Below, piece after piece: positions 9,621-18,924 of a stretch of 56,600 bases of DNA. A program made the translations under genes and the position numbers. The stretch comes from JBDKTH01 sp964558295 (GTDB taxonomy: Bacteria > Planctomycetota > Planctomycetia > Pirellulales > Thermoguttaceae), in the NCBI GenBank assembly GCA_964558295.1, contig CAZLDQ010000006.1:1-56600 (forward strand). Reading direction: 5' to 3'. Each line of letters begins with the position of its first letter. Within the stretch, counting starts at the first letter, position 1. The notes under the pieces are model-generated. The model worked only from the letters and a program-made list of their open reading frames with translations. It ran no database searches and was not told where the DNA came from.

Positions 9621-9713
9621 ATGGTGCCAATTGATCTGATGCAAGTCGTGTTGGGCGTCGCCTTCTTGGGCATCTGGACGATGGCCGGCGTGATCGTCGT
9701 CCGGGACCAGTAG
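9621..9713 (+). CDS. Putative 30-residue single-pass membrane peptide
   Basis: An ATG-to-TAG frame of 31 codons. AAAGGA stands about ten bases upstream of the ATG. The product begins MVPIDLMQVVLGVAFLGIWT and continues with MAGVIVVRDQ: one hydrophobic helix of roughly 20 residues with an acidic residue near the start and a basic RD(Q) end. This composition is far from random for a GC-rich intergenic region and looks like a real small membrane protein. No function is assignable. It is followed by a palindromic element. Confidence 0.45.
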   Translation: MVPIDLMQVVLGVAFLGIWTMAGVIVVRDQ

Positions 9714-9810
9714 TCCACCGCGTCCAGCGCTCCCGCTCAGCAGACGGAGGTCTATCTTGGGCTGTTCGGTTGCAAGACCGGCGGTCGGAGAGAGACTTCC
9801 GTCACTTTTT

Positions 9811-9906
9811 TCTTGACTCCTCCGCACAATTTGTGGGGATTGCCATTGGGGGCCAGCCCCAGTCTGTTTTGGATGGCGGTTCACCCACAGATTTTGCGGA
9901 GGAGTC
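9811..9906. repeat. Long imperfect palindrome
   Basis: GACTCCTCCGCACAATTTGT (from 9815) pairs with the reverse complement around 9887-9906 (arms of about 23 bp with a few mismatches), enclosing about 45 bases with an inner GGGGGC/GCCCC hairpin. It lies in the 398-bp gene-free stretch 9714-10111. It may be a mobile palindromic element or a terminator-like structure; I see no T-run. Confidence 0.5.
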
Positions 9907-10111
9907 GGTTTCTTGATCTGGTTGCAGGATTGGTTCGTCGCAAAGCCGGTCCTTGATCCCGTTTTTTTGCCCAACTCTTGCAGTGAGCGCGTCGCCAAGG
10001 TTCACTAGAGGCAGGATTTCGTGCGAATGCGTCGTGCGAATGCGGGAACAGCCACCAAACGCGCGGCCCAAGTGCCGCGGCTGGACAAACGGGTTGACAG
10101 GAGCCTCGCCG

Positions 10112-12517
10112 ATGTATCTTCCGTGCCTGGTTTTGTTGGTTGGTCTTGGGACCAATGCGAATGAACAACTGTTGGACGAGTTTCAGTATGCCGACGCCAA
10201 GACGGCCCGCCAAGCCTGGGTTGCCACCAGTCAGACGCCGGCCGTGGAGGTGGCCAAGGACGCGGGTCGTACGGTCCTTCAGTTCACCGCTCCGTTTGCA
10301 GCCCAGCCGACGCTGGAACGGACAATCCTCGATCGCACGATGCATCTCGACCTGTCGGTGCCTGGGCAGTTTACCCTGGACATGAAGGTTGACGATCCGG
10401 CGGCGGTGGGGCACGTGAGTCTCTATTTCCGCAGTGGCGGCGGCTGGTATTCCGGCGGCAAAGGGCTGGCCAAGCCGGGGTGGCAAAGGTTGACCTTTTC
10501 CAAGGCCGCGTTCCACGTGGAGGGACGCCCCGCTGGCTGGCACACGATCGATGCGATTCGCATTTCCATCTGGCGTGGGCAGGCCAAAGACTCGCGGGTT
10601 TACTTGGGCCGGTTGGCTGCCTCGTGGAACGACGTAGCGCTGGTCATTCCCGCGGCGCAGGCCTACCCCGACTATCCGGAGATGAAGACGGCCCTCGAAT
10701 CGGCCGAACAGGTGGCCACGATGCTCACGGAATTGGGACTGGGCTCCGACGCCGTGGAAGACGCGGCAATCGTCCAAGGTGCTTTGGGCAACCGCCATGT
10801 GGCCATCCTCGCCCACAATCCCCGGATGAACGACGATGCGGTGGCCGGGTTGGAAAAGTTCATTCAGTCGGGCGGCAAAGTGTTGGTCTGTTACTCGCTC
10901 CCGCCGCGATTGGGCAAGGCACTGGGTTTCGAGCGGTCGAAGTACATTCGTCCGAAGCAGCCGGGAGGGTTTGCCGAGATTCGCTTCGATGCCCACGACA
11001 TCCCCGGCTTACCCCAGTCGGTGCGTCAGGCTTCGTGGAACATCAACACGGCCGAGCCGACTGGATACAACGCCCGAGTAATCGGCTGGTGGTTTAACGA
11101 CGCGGGACAGCCCACCGATCTGCCGGCCATGCTCCTGAGCGACAACGGGGCCTATTTGACCCACATCTTTCTCGCCGACGATAGGGCGGGCAAGCGACAG
11201 CTTTTGGCCGCGATTCTTGGCCGGCTTCATGCGCCGCTCTGGCAACGGATGGTCGCCAGTGAGATCGAACACATGGGGGCCGTCGGCCATTTCACGACGC
11301 TGGCCGACCTGACTCAATATGTGAAGGCCAGCCAAAACAGCGCGGCAATCGAACGGCTCACCGCGGCCAAGGCCGCCCAGGCGAAGCTGGAAACGCTGTG
11401 TGCCCAGAAGGCCTATCCCGACGCAATTCAACAGGCGCGTCAGGCCCGAGACTTGTTGGCCGAGGCCTATCTGCTGGCTGCTCCCAGTCCGACTCCCGAA
11501 GGTCGGGCCACCTGGAACCATTCGGGCACCGGAGCCTATCCGGGCGATTGGGACCGCACGGCCCGAGAGCTTTCCGCCGCCGGGTTCAACATGGTGCTTC
11601 CCAACATGCTCTGGGGCGGCGTCGCTCATTACGCCAGCAACGTGTTACCCCGGAGCAAGACTTATGAGCAGTATGGCGACCAGATTGCTCAGTGCGTGGC
11701 CGCGGCGAAGAAGCACGGGCTGGAGGTGCACGTCTGGAAGGTCAACTTCAACCTGTCCAACTCGCCCCAAGACTTCATTGAAAAGCTTCGCGCCGAAGGC
11801 CGCCTCCAGAAGCCGGCCCACGGTGAAACGCAGGACTGGCTCTGCCCGTCGCATCCGGAGAACGTGAAGCTGGAAGTGGCGAGCATGCTCGAAGTGGCCC
11901 GCAAGTACGACGTCGACGGGCTCCACTTCGACTACATTCGTTACCCCAGCGGCGAGTACTGCTACTGCGACGGCTGCCGCACACGGTTTGAGGCCCAGAC
12001 CGGCCTGAAAGTGGCCGACTGGCCCAAGGACTGCTACTCCGGCGCGTTGAAAGACCGCTATCGCGACTGGCGCTGTGAGCAGATCACGCGAGTGGTGAAG
12101 ACGGTCCACGACGAAGCCAAGAAGCTCAAGCCCAGGATCAAGATCTCGGCCGCCGTGTTCGGCCGGTATCCCGACTGCCGCACGGGCGTGGGCCAGGATT
12201 GGGTCGCCTGGATCAAGGCCGACTACTTGGACTTCGTCTGCCCAATGGACTATACGCAGAGCGACCTGGAGTTCACCAACCTGGTGAGCAACCAGATGCA
12301 CTTCATCGAAAACCGGATTCCGATTTACCCTGGCATCGGCGCCTGGCGCTTGGGCACCCCCGACCGCGTCGTCAGTCAGATCCTGATTGCCCGCCAACTC
12401 GGCGCCCAGGGCTTTACGATGTTCGACCTGAACGAAGGGGCCGCCAAAGAGATCGTTCCCGGGATCGGTCTCGGCGCGGGGGCCAAGAAGGCTGTGCCGC
12501 CGCATCGCGGACAATAG
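10112..12517 (+). CDS. GHL10-type glycosyl-hydrolase-like secreted protein
   Basis: An 801-residue protein with a hydrophobic N-terminus (residues 1-12) that may be a short signal sequence. Residues 10-180 look like a carbohydrate-binding beta-sandwich; the middle resembles a glutamine-amidotransferase-like segment (HVAILAHNP, VLVCYSLPP). From about 460 to the end is a TIM barrel of the GHL10 family: WNHSGTGAYPGDW, then GLEVHVWKVNF, VDGLHFDYIRYP (the acidic active-site strand), and FVCPMDYT. The ATG at 10112 has GGAG eight bases upstream. It probably acts on extracellular polysaccharide, substrate unknown. It is followed by another secreted carbohydrate-type protein 115 bases on. Confidence 0.7.
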   Translation: MYLPCLVLLVGLGTNANEQLLDEFQYADAKTARQAWVATSQTPAVEVAKDAGRTVLQFTAPFAAQPTLERTILDRTMHLDLSVPGQFTLDMKVDDPAAVGHVSLYFRSGGGWYSGGKGLAKPGWQRLTFSKAAFHVEGRPAGWHTIDAIRISIWRGQAKDSRVYLGRLAASWNDVALVIPAAQAYPDYPEMKTALESAEQVATMLTELGLGSDAVEDAAIVQGALGNRHVAILAHNPRMNDDAVAGLEKFIQSGGKVLVCYSLPPRLGKALGFERSKYIRPKQPGGFAEIRFDAHDIPGLPQSVRQASWNINTAEPTGYNARVIGWWFNDAGQPTDLPAMLLSDNGAYLTHIFLADDRAGKRQLLAAILGRLHAPLWQRMVASEIEHMGAVGHFTTLADLTQYVKASQNSAAIERLTAAKAAQAKLETLCAQKAYPDAIQQARQARDLLAEAYLLAAPSPTPEGRATWNHSGTGAYPGDWDRTARELSAAGFNMVLPNMLWGGVAHYASNVLPRSKTYEQYGDQIAQCVAAAKKHGLEVHVWKVNFNLSNSPQDFIEKLRAEGRLQKPAHGETQDWLCPSHPENVKLEVASMLEVARKYDVDGLHFDYIRYPSGEYCYCDGCRTRFEAQTGLKVADWPKDCYSGALKDRYRDWRCEQITRVVKTVHDEAKKLKPRIKISAAVFGRYPDCRTGVGQDWVAWIKADYLDFVCPMDYTQSDLEFTNLVSNQMHFIENRIPIYPGIGAWRLGTPDRVVSQILIARQLGAQGFTMFDLNEGAAKEIVPGIGLGAGAKKAVPPHRGQ

Positions 12518-12632
12518 AAAAGTCGGAGATTGGACGTTGGAAGTTCAAGCGTTGGTTTGACCGAACCGCGGCGCAGCGTGCTTACCGTTTCGCGACCGTG
12601 CCGCCTCGATCCCTTGTATTCATGGTGCGCTT

Positions 12633-15600
12633 ATGAGACTCCACATCGCGTTCCTCGCCGCCATCGCGTTTCTCGTCTCGCTGATTCTGCTGGCCGCTGT
12701 GCCGGTGGCTTTGGCCGTCGCCCCCCCGAATGCCGACTTCACCGCGGGGAATGCCCAGGGCCCCGAAGGTTGGACGCTTCAAGGCTCCGGCGGGCGCTGG
12801 GTCGAGCGGCAGATCCTGGAAGTCCGCGGCAACGGGAAAGACTCCAGCTATTGGCGCAGCCCCCCCTGCGACTTCCCCCCCGGGGCCCTCTACCACTTCG
12901 AGATGCGAGCCCGGCGCACCGCCGGCACCGGCTCGGCGATTGCCGGGCCGACGTTCGCCAATCGGGACTACTTCGAGGTGCCTGGCGACTGGAAATGGCT
13001 CGGCCACGTGTTCCGTACGCCGGACAAGCCTGCGGGAAGCTACCTACGCGTCGGGCACTGGCAGGCCCAAGGCTCGCTCCAGTTCGACGCCGTACGGCTC
13101 ACGCCCTGTCTGCCTGTCTACAAGTCGACCGCCGGCCTCTTGTTGGGCGAGGGCGAGATGATCCGCGACGGCCAATATCGGTTCCTCGGAACCTACAGCG
13201 GCCTGGGGAGCAATTTTCACCGGACCTTGACCAGCGCCACGGCCAGTTTCAACAGCGACCGCTGGTGCTTTGGCGGCAATAGTCAGGTCACCTACCGCTT
13301 TGAGATCCCCGGCTGCCGGTTCCAAAGCGGAGAGATCAGTTTCGAGGTCAACTACCACACCAACGGCGCCTGCACGGCCGAGGTGAGCCGCGATCAGACC
13401 ACTTGGCGCCCGCTCTGCACGCACGCCGGGCTCGGCGCGGGGCAGGCCACGTTGCCCAACGACCTGCTTCCCGCCCCGGTGCTCTATGTGCGGCTACGAA
13501 CGGCGACGCCCCAAAGCTCGTTCCAAGTAAATCAGGTCCAATTCCAGGCCAAGCTCGACGGCACCGCGCCGGAGGCCACCGGTCAGACGAGTTTTGCCGA
13601 CCTGAGAAGCCAGGGTGGCCCGTTGGCCATCGACCAGATGACCCTCGCCACCGGCAACACCTTGGGCACGGATGTGGTTCAAGTCGTGGTGAAGAATACG
13701 ACGGATGAGCCGCTTCAGGGAACGCTCGCGGTCGAGTTCCGCCAAGCGGGAAAGCCCAGCGTTTCGCAGCCGGTTCAACCCGTAGCACTCGACGGGCGGG
13801 GCGCAAAGACCTTTCGTGTCCCGATGCCCAGTGCTCCCGGCGATCACGAGGTTGCCGTGACTCTTCAGCCAGTCGGCGGCGAACCGACCGTCGTGGGACT
13901 GATGGTCACCGTGCCCGACTTGTATCGGGCTGACTATGGGCAGTTGCTCGACGGCGTGTCGGGGCCGACGGCCGTCTGGTGGTGCGATGCGACCCACAAA
14001 ATCGCGCGCCAGCGTCCGGCGCCTACGGGATCCTCCCCCGCCGCTCGTCTGGCGGCTGCGAAGAATGATCGCGAAGCGGTCCAGATCGTGGTTCGGCCCA
14101 CGGCGATGCTCAAGGGGTTAACGGCCACGGCCAGCGCGTTGGCCGGCCCCAAGGGCGCCGTCATTCCGGCGGAAAACGTCAAGTTGCTGCAAGTCTACTA
14201 CCATTTCGTTGACCATCCGACCGATCGCACGGGCGTGCGTGACTTCTGGCCCGATGCATTGCCCCCGTTGGACAAGCCACTTGACGTGGCGGCCGACGAG
14301 AACCAGCCACTGTGGGTGCTGGTCCACGTGCCGGCCGACGCCCAGCCGGGCGACTACCGCGGCCAGATCGAGTTGAAGGCCGAAGGATTTGCGGCCACCG
14401 TCCCCGTGCAACTGCATGTGTGGGACTTCACGCTCCCCGCACGCAACCACTTGGACACGGCCTTTGGGCTCAATCCGGAAACGGCCTTCCAGTATCACCA
14501 GGTGAAGACCGCGGAAGACAAACGTAAGCTTTTGGACCTTTACTTTCAGAACTTTGCCGAGCATCGGATCAGTCCCTACGATCCCACGCCGCTGGATCCG
14601 ATCCGCGTGAAGTTTCAGCCCGAGGCCGACCCGCCCCGAGCGGAACTTGATTTCGCGGCGTTTGACGAGGCGATGACCCGAGCGATCGACCAATACCATT
14701 TCACCAACATCCGCCTGCCGATCCACGGTATGGGAGGGGGCACGTTCCACGAGCGTTACGAGCCGCAAATCGGCCGGTTCGGCGAGGCAACGCCCCAGTA
14801 TCAGGCGACCTTTTCCAGCTATGTGAAGCAACTGGAAAGCCACCTGCGCGCCAAGGGCTGGCTGGAGATGGCCTATGTCTACTGGTTTGACGAACCGGAC
14901 CCCAAGGACTATGCGTTTGTGCGCAGCGGCATGGAGCGGTTGAAGCGGTACGCTCCGGGTTTGAAGACGATGCTCACGGAAGAGCCGGTCGACGCCCTGG
15001 CCGGTCCGGTGGACATCTGGTGCCCAGTCACGCCGAACTACGATCACCAGGCGGCCGAGAAGCGGCGCGCACAGGGCGAGCGTTTTTGGTGGTACGTCTG
15101 CTGCGGCCCCAAGGCTCCCTACTGCACGCTGTTCATCGACCATCCGGCCACCGAGCTGCGCGTCTGGCTCTGGCAGACGTGGCAGCGGGACGTGCGGGGG
15201 ATACTGGTCTGGGAAAGCAACTACTGGACCTCCAGCGCCGCATATCCCGACACGCCCCAAAATCCTTACGAGGACCCGATGGGCTACGTAAGCGGTTACT
15301 CGACCCCCAAGGGAACAAAGCGGTTCTGGGGCAACGGCGATGGGCGGTTCCTCTATCCCCCGCGAGCGGCCGCCGTGCCAGGCGCCTCCGGCCCCGGTCC
15401 GATCGTCCAAGCCCCGGTGTCCAGCATCCGCTGGGAGATGTTGCGCGAAGGAATCGAGGATTATGAATACCTCTATCTCTTGCGCGATCTGGTCGCCAAG
15501 CAGCGTGCGCGGCTGGCCCCCGAACGGGTCAAACAACTCGAAACGCTACTCGAAGTCCCCGAGGCGATCACCCGCGACATGACCACCTTCACGACCGATC

Positions 15601-15677
15601 CCGACGTGATCTACGCCCGTCGGGCGGCCATCGCCGAGGCGATTGAGCAGTTGACGCAATCGCTCCACGGAACCTGA
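12633..15677 (+). CDS. Secreted DUF4091-domain protein (glycoside-hydrolase-like)
   Basis: A 1014-residue protein with a clear signal peptide (two-dozen hydrophobic residues ending ALAVA). N-terminal beta-sandwich domains (to about residue 430) are followed by a TIM-barrel-like region. The C-terminus from about 800 holds the DUF4091 signature: DIWCPVTPNYDH, FWWYVCCGPKAPY, GILVWESNYW and the GIEDYEYLYLLRDL helix. The family is found with polysaccharide-degrading genes; its exact activity is not established as far as I know. Same strand and likely same unit as the GHL10-type gene. The ATG is the only start before the signal peptide; its Shine-Dalgarno site is weak. Confidence 0.75.
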   Translation: MRLHIAFLAAIAFLVSLILLAAVPVALAVAPPNADFTAGNAQGPEGWTLQGSGGRWVERQILEVRGNGKDSSYWRSPPCDFPPGALYHFEMRARRTAGTGSAIAGPTFANRDYFEVPGDWKWLGHVFRTPDKPAGSYLRVGHWQAQGSLQFDAVRLTPCLPVYKSTAGLLLGEGEMIRDGQYRFLGTYSGLGSNFHRTLTSATASFNSDRWCFGGNSQVTYRFEIPGCRFQSGEISFEVNYHTNGACTAEVSRDQTTWRPLCTHAGLGAGQATLPNDLLPAPVLYVRLRTATPQSSFQVNQVQFQAKLDGTAPEATGQTSFADLRSQGGPLAIDQMTLATGNTLGTDVVQVVVKNTTDEPLQGTLAVEFRQAGKPSVSQPVQPVALDGRGAKTFRVPMPSAPGDHEVAVTLQPVGGEPTVVGLMVTVPDLYRADYGQLLDGVSGPTAVWWCDATHKIARQRPAPTGSSPAARLAAAKNDREAVQIVVRPTAMLKGLTATASALAGPKGAVIPAENVKLLQVYYHFVDHPTDRTGVRDFWPDALPPLDKPLDVAADENQPLWVLVHVPADAQPGDYRGQIELKAEGFAATVPVQLHVWDFTLPARNHLDTAFGLNPETAFQYHQVKTAEDKRKLLDLYFQNFAEHRISPYDPTPLDPIRVKFQPEADPPRAELDFAAFDEAMTRAIDQYHFTNIRLPIHGMGGGTFHERYEPQIGRFGEATPQYQATFSSYVKQLESHLRAKGWLEMAYVYWFDEPDPKDYAFVRSGMERLKRYAPGLKTMLTEEPVDALAGPVDIWCPVTPNYDHQAAEKRRAQGERFWWYVCCGPKAPYCTLFIDHPATELRVWLWQTWQRDVRGILVWESNYWTSSAAYPDTPQNPYEDPMGYVSGYSTPKGTKRFWGNGDGRFLYPPRAAAVPGASGPGPIVQAPVSSIRWEMLREGIEDYEYLYLLRDLVAKQRARLAPERVKQLETLLEVPEAITRDMTTFTTDPDVIYARRAAIAEAIEQLTQSLHGT

Positions 15678-16208
15678 TAGGAAACGCCCGAAGGGGTGAA
15701 GGGGCGGCGGTTCATCCGGCAAAATGGCCCAAAAACCTTGCTCGCATCGGGACCTCGAATCTGCTAGGCTTCAGGAAGTATCAAAACCTGGAGACCCTGA
15801 TCAAGAGACCATGGGAGAGGACCGATGAAACGCCCACCGCAAGACCGGACCAACAGCACGTGATAGGCCGCCCCCTCGCAATCCGCGCGAGAGGCCTACC
15901 GAATAGCGTTCCCGCCCCCCGTGAGAACACTTGCCCCAACGGTTCGTGGGTTCTGTTGACGAAACAGCAAAGCCTGGGACGAAGGGGACTCAGGAGACCT
16001 ATCAAGTCGCACAAGTCCCATTTTCCCCATCCCGCCTCGCTCACCCGCTGCGTGGGGAGACGCACGTCGGGAATCGCGGGGGAGCAAGGCGCGATCGAGC
16101 CGCGGCTTCGGATTTGGGCCATGGGCACTTGCACGATCCGACCAGGATGATGGATACTATGTCGCGTTGGCGATTCCTGCACTGTCCCCAAGAAAATGAG
16201 AGGAAACT
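15678..16208. other. Gene-free stretch
   Basis: 531 bases with only short, compositionally poor frames on both strands. I see no tRNA fold, no repeat shared with other sites and no convincing terminator. The promoter for the following kinase gene presumably lies in the last 100 bases, but no standard -35/-10 pair stands out. Confidence 0.5.
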
Positions 16209-17288
16209 GTGTTGATCAATCTTCGCCCGAATTGCACCACGTCGCTTCTGGTACCGACGAGCATGGGCGTCCGGATCACGCCGGTCAATGGCCAGCCGGT
16301 CCACGCGAGTGACACCTATTACATGCAGGCGACCAGCGCCGAGACCAACGTGGCGAGTGTGGCCGCGTACCTCGGGTTGCCGGTGAAGGTGCTTACGACA
16401 TTCGTGAAGGGGAGCCCGATCGCGCGGTTCATCAAGGACAACCTGGCGGCCCGGCACATGGTCTATGAGGGACCGGAGGTTGAACAGGGGGGGCCCTGGG
16501 GCTATCGGCATCAGTTCAATATCGCCGACAGCGGCTTCGGCTCGCGCGGCCCACGCGTCCATAACGACCGTGCCGGCGAAGTCGGACGTACGCTCAACGT
16601 CAAGGATTTCGACCTCGACCGGATTTTCGGCAAGGAAGGGGTCCAGATCGTCCATCTCTCCGGGCTAATCGGCGCGCTGTCGCCGGAAACGAGCAAGTTC
16701 TGCCTGGAGCTTGCCCGGGCGGCGAAAAAGCACGGCACGGTAATCTCATTCGACTTGAACTATCGGGCGTCGTTCTGGAAAGGCCGCGAAAAGGAACTGC
16801 ACGACATCTTCGCGGAAATCGCAAGCGTCGCCGATATCCTTGTCGGCAACGAAGAGGATTTTCAGCTTTGCCTGGGCATCGAAGGGCCCGAGGAGGGGGG
16901 CAAGGATCTGGCCAAGAAGATCGAGAGCTTCAAGGGGATGATCGACCGCGTCAAGAAAGCGTATCCGAATGCCTCGGTGTTCGCCACGACGCTCCGCGAA
17001 GTGATCAGCGCCAATCGCCATCTGTGGGGCGCGATTATGGCCGCCGGCGATCAGTGGTATGTGGTCCAACCACGCGAGATTGGCGTGCTCGACCGGATCG
17101 GCGGCGGCGACGGCTTCGTGGGCGGCTTGCTCTATGCCAGCCTGCGCGGCTGGCAACCGGAACCGTGGATCCAGTTCGGCTGGGCAAGCGGCGCCTTGGC
17201 CACCACGCAATTGACCGACTACGCCCAGCCGGCCGATGAGGACCAGGTCTGGAGTATCTGGAAAGGCAACGCCCGGGTGCAGCGGTAA
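16209..17288 (+). CDS. PfkB-family carbohydrate kinase (2-keto-3-deoxygluconate kinase-like)
   Basis: A 359-residue cytoplasmic kinase. The PfkB C-terminal signature appears as DRIGGGDGFVGGLLYA, giving the anion hole and catalytic Asp; the N-terminal ATSAETNVASVAAYLG segment fits the family's sugar-binding lid. Overall length and order fit KdgK-like kinases, which phosphorylate 2-keto-3-deoxygluconate or related sugars with ATP. The start is GTG at 16209 with GAGAGG five bases upstream. It sits alone between the sugar-related genes and the hydrogenase operon; expression with either is uncertain. Confidence 0.75.
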   Translation: MLINLRPNCTTSLLVPTSMGVRITPVNGQPVHASDTYYMQATSAETNVASVAAYLGLPVKVLTTFVKGSPIARFIKDNLAARHMVYEGPEVEQGGPWGYRHQFNIADSGFGSRGPRVHNDRAGEVGRTLNVKDFDLDRIFGKEGVQIVHLSGLIGALSPETSKFCLELARAAKKHGTVISFDLNYRASFWKGREKELHDIFAEIASVADILVGNEEDFQLCLGIEGPEEGGKDLAKKIESFKGMIDRVKKAYPNASVFATTLREVISANRHLWGAIMAAGDQWYVVQPREIGVLDRIGGGDGFVGGLLYASLRGWQPEPWIQFGWASGALATTQLTDYAQPADEDQVWSIWKGNARVQR

Positions 17289-17473
17289 TCCGTCTGCCGC
17301 CAGGGAGAGCTTGGCCGGAGTAGACCTCTCCGAGGTTGATGTGACCGGGGTGACACGTTTCGGCGTCACTCCGTGTTGCTTTAACGTATTGTCGTTGCAG
17401 GGGTTATTGCGGTTTCTCTCCCCGCAATTCTCTGATCGCCCCGAGCAATCGAGAAAAAAAGCGCGAATGCCTC

Positions 17474-17544
17474 TTGACGCCGCTAGCGGAGATGGTAGAT
17501 TTAATCGAGAATGATTTATCGATAAGCCGATACTGATAATAACT
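17474..17544 (+). promoter_or_regulatory. Promoter and 14-bp-phased operator of the rex-hydrogenase operon
   Basis: -35 TTGACG (17474-17479), 16-bp spacer, -10 TAGATT (17496-17501). Three cores follow in a 14-bp register: AATCGAGA (17503), TATCGATA (17517, inside the perfect palindrome TTATCGATAA at 17516-17525) and TACTGATA (17531). The same layout precedes the second rex gene. By position the repeats overlap the expected transcription start, so they fit a repressor site. That Rex binds them is inference. Confidence 0.6.
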
Positions 17545-17565
17545 TCCTCATTCTCGGAGCCGGCC

Positions 17566-18252
17566 ATGGAACCCGACGCAGCTAAAGTCGCCCCGCTGCC
17601 CAGCGTTCGACGCCTGCCGGCCTATCTCCGCTTCTTGCAGACCCTCAAGGCCCACGGGCGCGATGTGGTCTCCTGCACCCACATCGCCGAGGAACTCGGC
17701 TTGGTCAGCACCCAGGTTCGCAAGGATCTGGCAGTCACCGGAATCGTCGGCAAGCCGAAGGTCGGCTACAGCGTCCCTGAATTGATCAGCGCCATCGAAG
17801 AATTCTTGGGCTGGAACAACACGACCGACGCCTTTCTGGTCGGGGCCGGGAGCCTCGGCAGCGCGCTGTTGGGCTACGGCGGCTTTCAGGAATACGGCTT
17901 GAACATCGTGGCCGCGTTTGATGTGGATCCGGCCAAGATCGGCTTGAGTATTCACGGCCGCGAAGTCTTTCCGCTGGAAAAGCTCCACGACCTAGCCTTG
18001 CGGATGCACGTACTGATCGGAATCCTCACGGTCCCGGCCACCGCGGCGCAGGATGTGGCCACCTACATGGTCCTTTCCGGCATCCGCGCGATCTGGAACT
18101 ACACGCCGGTCAAGCTCGAAGTGCCCGAATCGGTTGTTGTGGAGGATGTCAAACTTGCTTCGAGCCTGGCAGTGCTCTCCAGTCGCCTGGCCGAACAATT
18201 GCGGAACGAACACGGCAAACGGCAAGCGGGCCAACAGCACGAACTCTCTTGA
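17566..18252 (+). CDS. rex: Redox-sensing transcriptional repressor Rex (copy 1)
   Basis: A 228-residue Rex. An N-terminal winged helix (about residues 10-85, recognition helix STQVRKDL) is followed by a Rossmann NAD(H)-binding domain with GAGSLGSAL at about 92-100 and the FLGWNNTTDAFLVG strand before it. Rex senses the NADH/NAD+ ratio and leaves its operators when NADH rises. GGAG precedes the ATG. It is followed 135 bases later by hydC, so it probably leads and controls the hydrogenase operon. A paralogue lies upstream of adhE. Confidence 0.93.
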   Translation: MEPDAAKVAPLPSVRRLPAYLRFLQTLKAHGRDVVSCTHIAEELGLVSTQVRKDLAVTGIVGKPKVGYSVPELISAIEEFLGWNNTTDAFLVGAGSLGSALLGYGGFQEYGLNIVAAFDVDPAKIGLSIHGREVFPLEKLHDLALRMHVLIGILTVPATAAQDVATYMVLSGIRAIWNYTPVKLEVPESVVVEDVKLASSLAVLSSRLAEQLRNEHGKRQAGQQHELS

Positions 18253-18387
18253 TTGCGGAGTCCCCCAAGCCAGCCCGGGCCTTACGGCCAATTCACGACA
18301 ACACGCATCTTCCTCGCCCTCAGATCGTCAGGCACGTGATGTCTGGTCCACTCCCCGGGGAGCGAGGAGCCTTAAGGAGCACGAACT

Positions 18388-18924
18388 GTGGAGCAAGAAT
18401 TGAAGATACACCAGGAACCCGCCGCTGAACCGGCGTCGATGCGTACGCGTCAGTTCACCAAGGTCTGCGAGATCATCGACCAGCACGACCGCAACCCGGC
18501 CAAGTTGATCCCCATCCTCCAGGCCGTACAGGAGGAGTATCGTTACCTGCCCCAGGAAGTGTTGGCCTTTGTGGCCACCTCGCTCGGCCTGCCGCCGGCG
18601 CGGGTTTTTGGCGTGGCCACGTTCTATGCCCACTTTACGTTGAAGCCCAAAGGGAAATACACCGTTCGGCTATGCGATGGCACGGCCTGCCACGTGCGGG
18701 GCTCGATTGCAATCCTGGAAGCCCTCCACAAGCGGCTTGGGTTGGACGCGGTCAACAACACGACGCGGGACATGCTCTTCACCGTCGAGACGGTCTCCTG
18801 CCTGGGGGCCTGCGGTTTGGCCCCGGTCGTCGTGATCAACGATGAAGTCCATGGTCTGATGACCCCGGAAAAGGCCTTGGCAGTGGTCGACGAGATTTTG
18901 GCGAACGAAAAAGAAGGTGTGTGA
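18388..18924 (+). CDS. hydC: [FeFe] hydrogenase subunit HydC (NuoE-like, [2Fe-2S])
   Basis: A 178-residue thioredoxin-like [2Fe-2S] protein of the NuoE/24-kDa family. Four ligand cysteines are visible as CDGTAC (C-x4-C) and CLGAC (C-x3-C) in the second half; the helical N-terminal part has the usual LIPILQAVQEEYRYLP motif. It is the small electron-transfer subunit of trimeric NAD-dependent hydrogenases. Start is GTG with AGGAG seven bases upstream. Its TGA overlaps the ATG of hydB (TGATG), implying translational coupling. Confidence 0.9.
   Translation: MEQELKIHQEPAAEPASMRTRQFTKVCEIIDQHDRNPAKLIPILQAVQEEYRYLPQEVLAFVATSLGLPPARVFGVATFYAHFTLKPKGKYTVRLCDGTACHVRGSIAILEALHKRLGLDAVNNTTRDMLFTVETVSCLGACGLAPVVVINDEVHGLMTPEKALAVVDEILANEKEGV

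Noticed and set aside
10020..10045. Direct repeat GTGCGAATGCG twice upstream of the GHL10-type gene
   Set aside because: Only two short copies, no phasing with a promoter, not found elsewhere in the window.
17330..17372. Possible terminator hairpin (GTGAC...GTCAC) after the PfkB kinase gene
   Set aside because: The stem is short and imperfect and no T-run follows; not strong enough to list.
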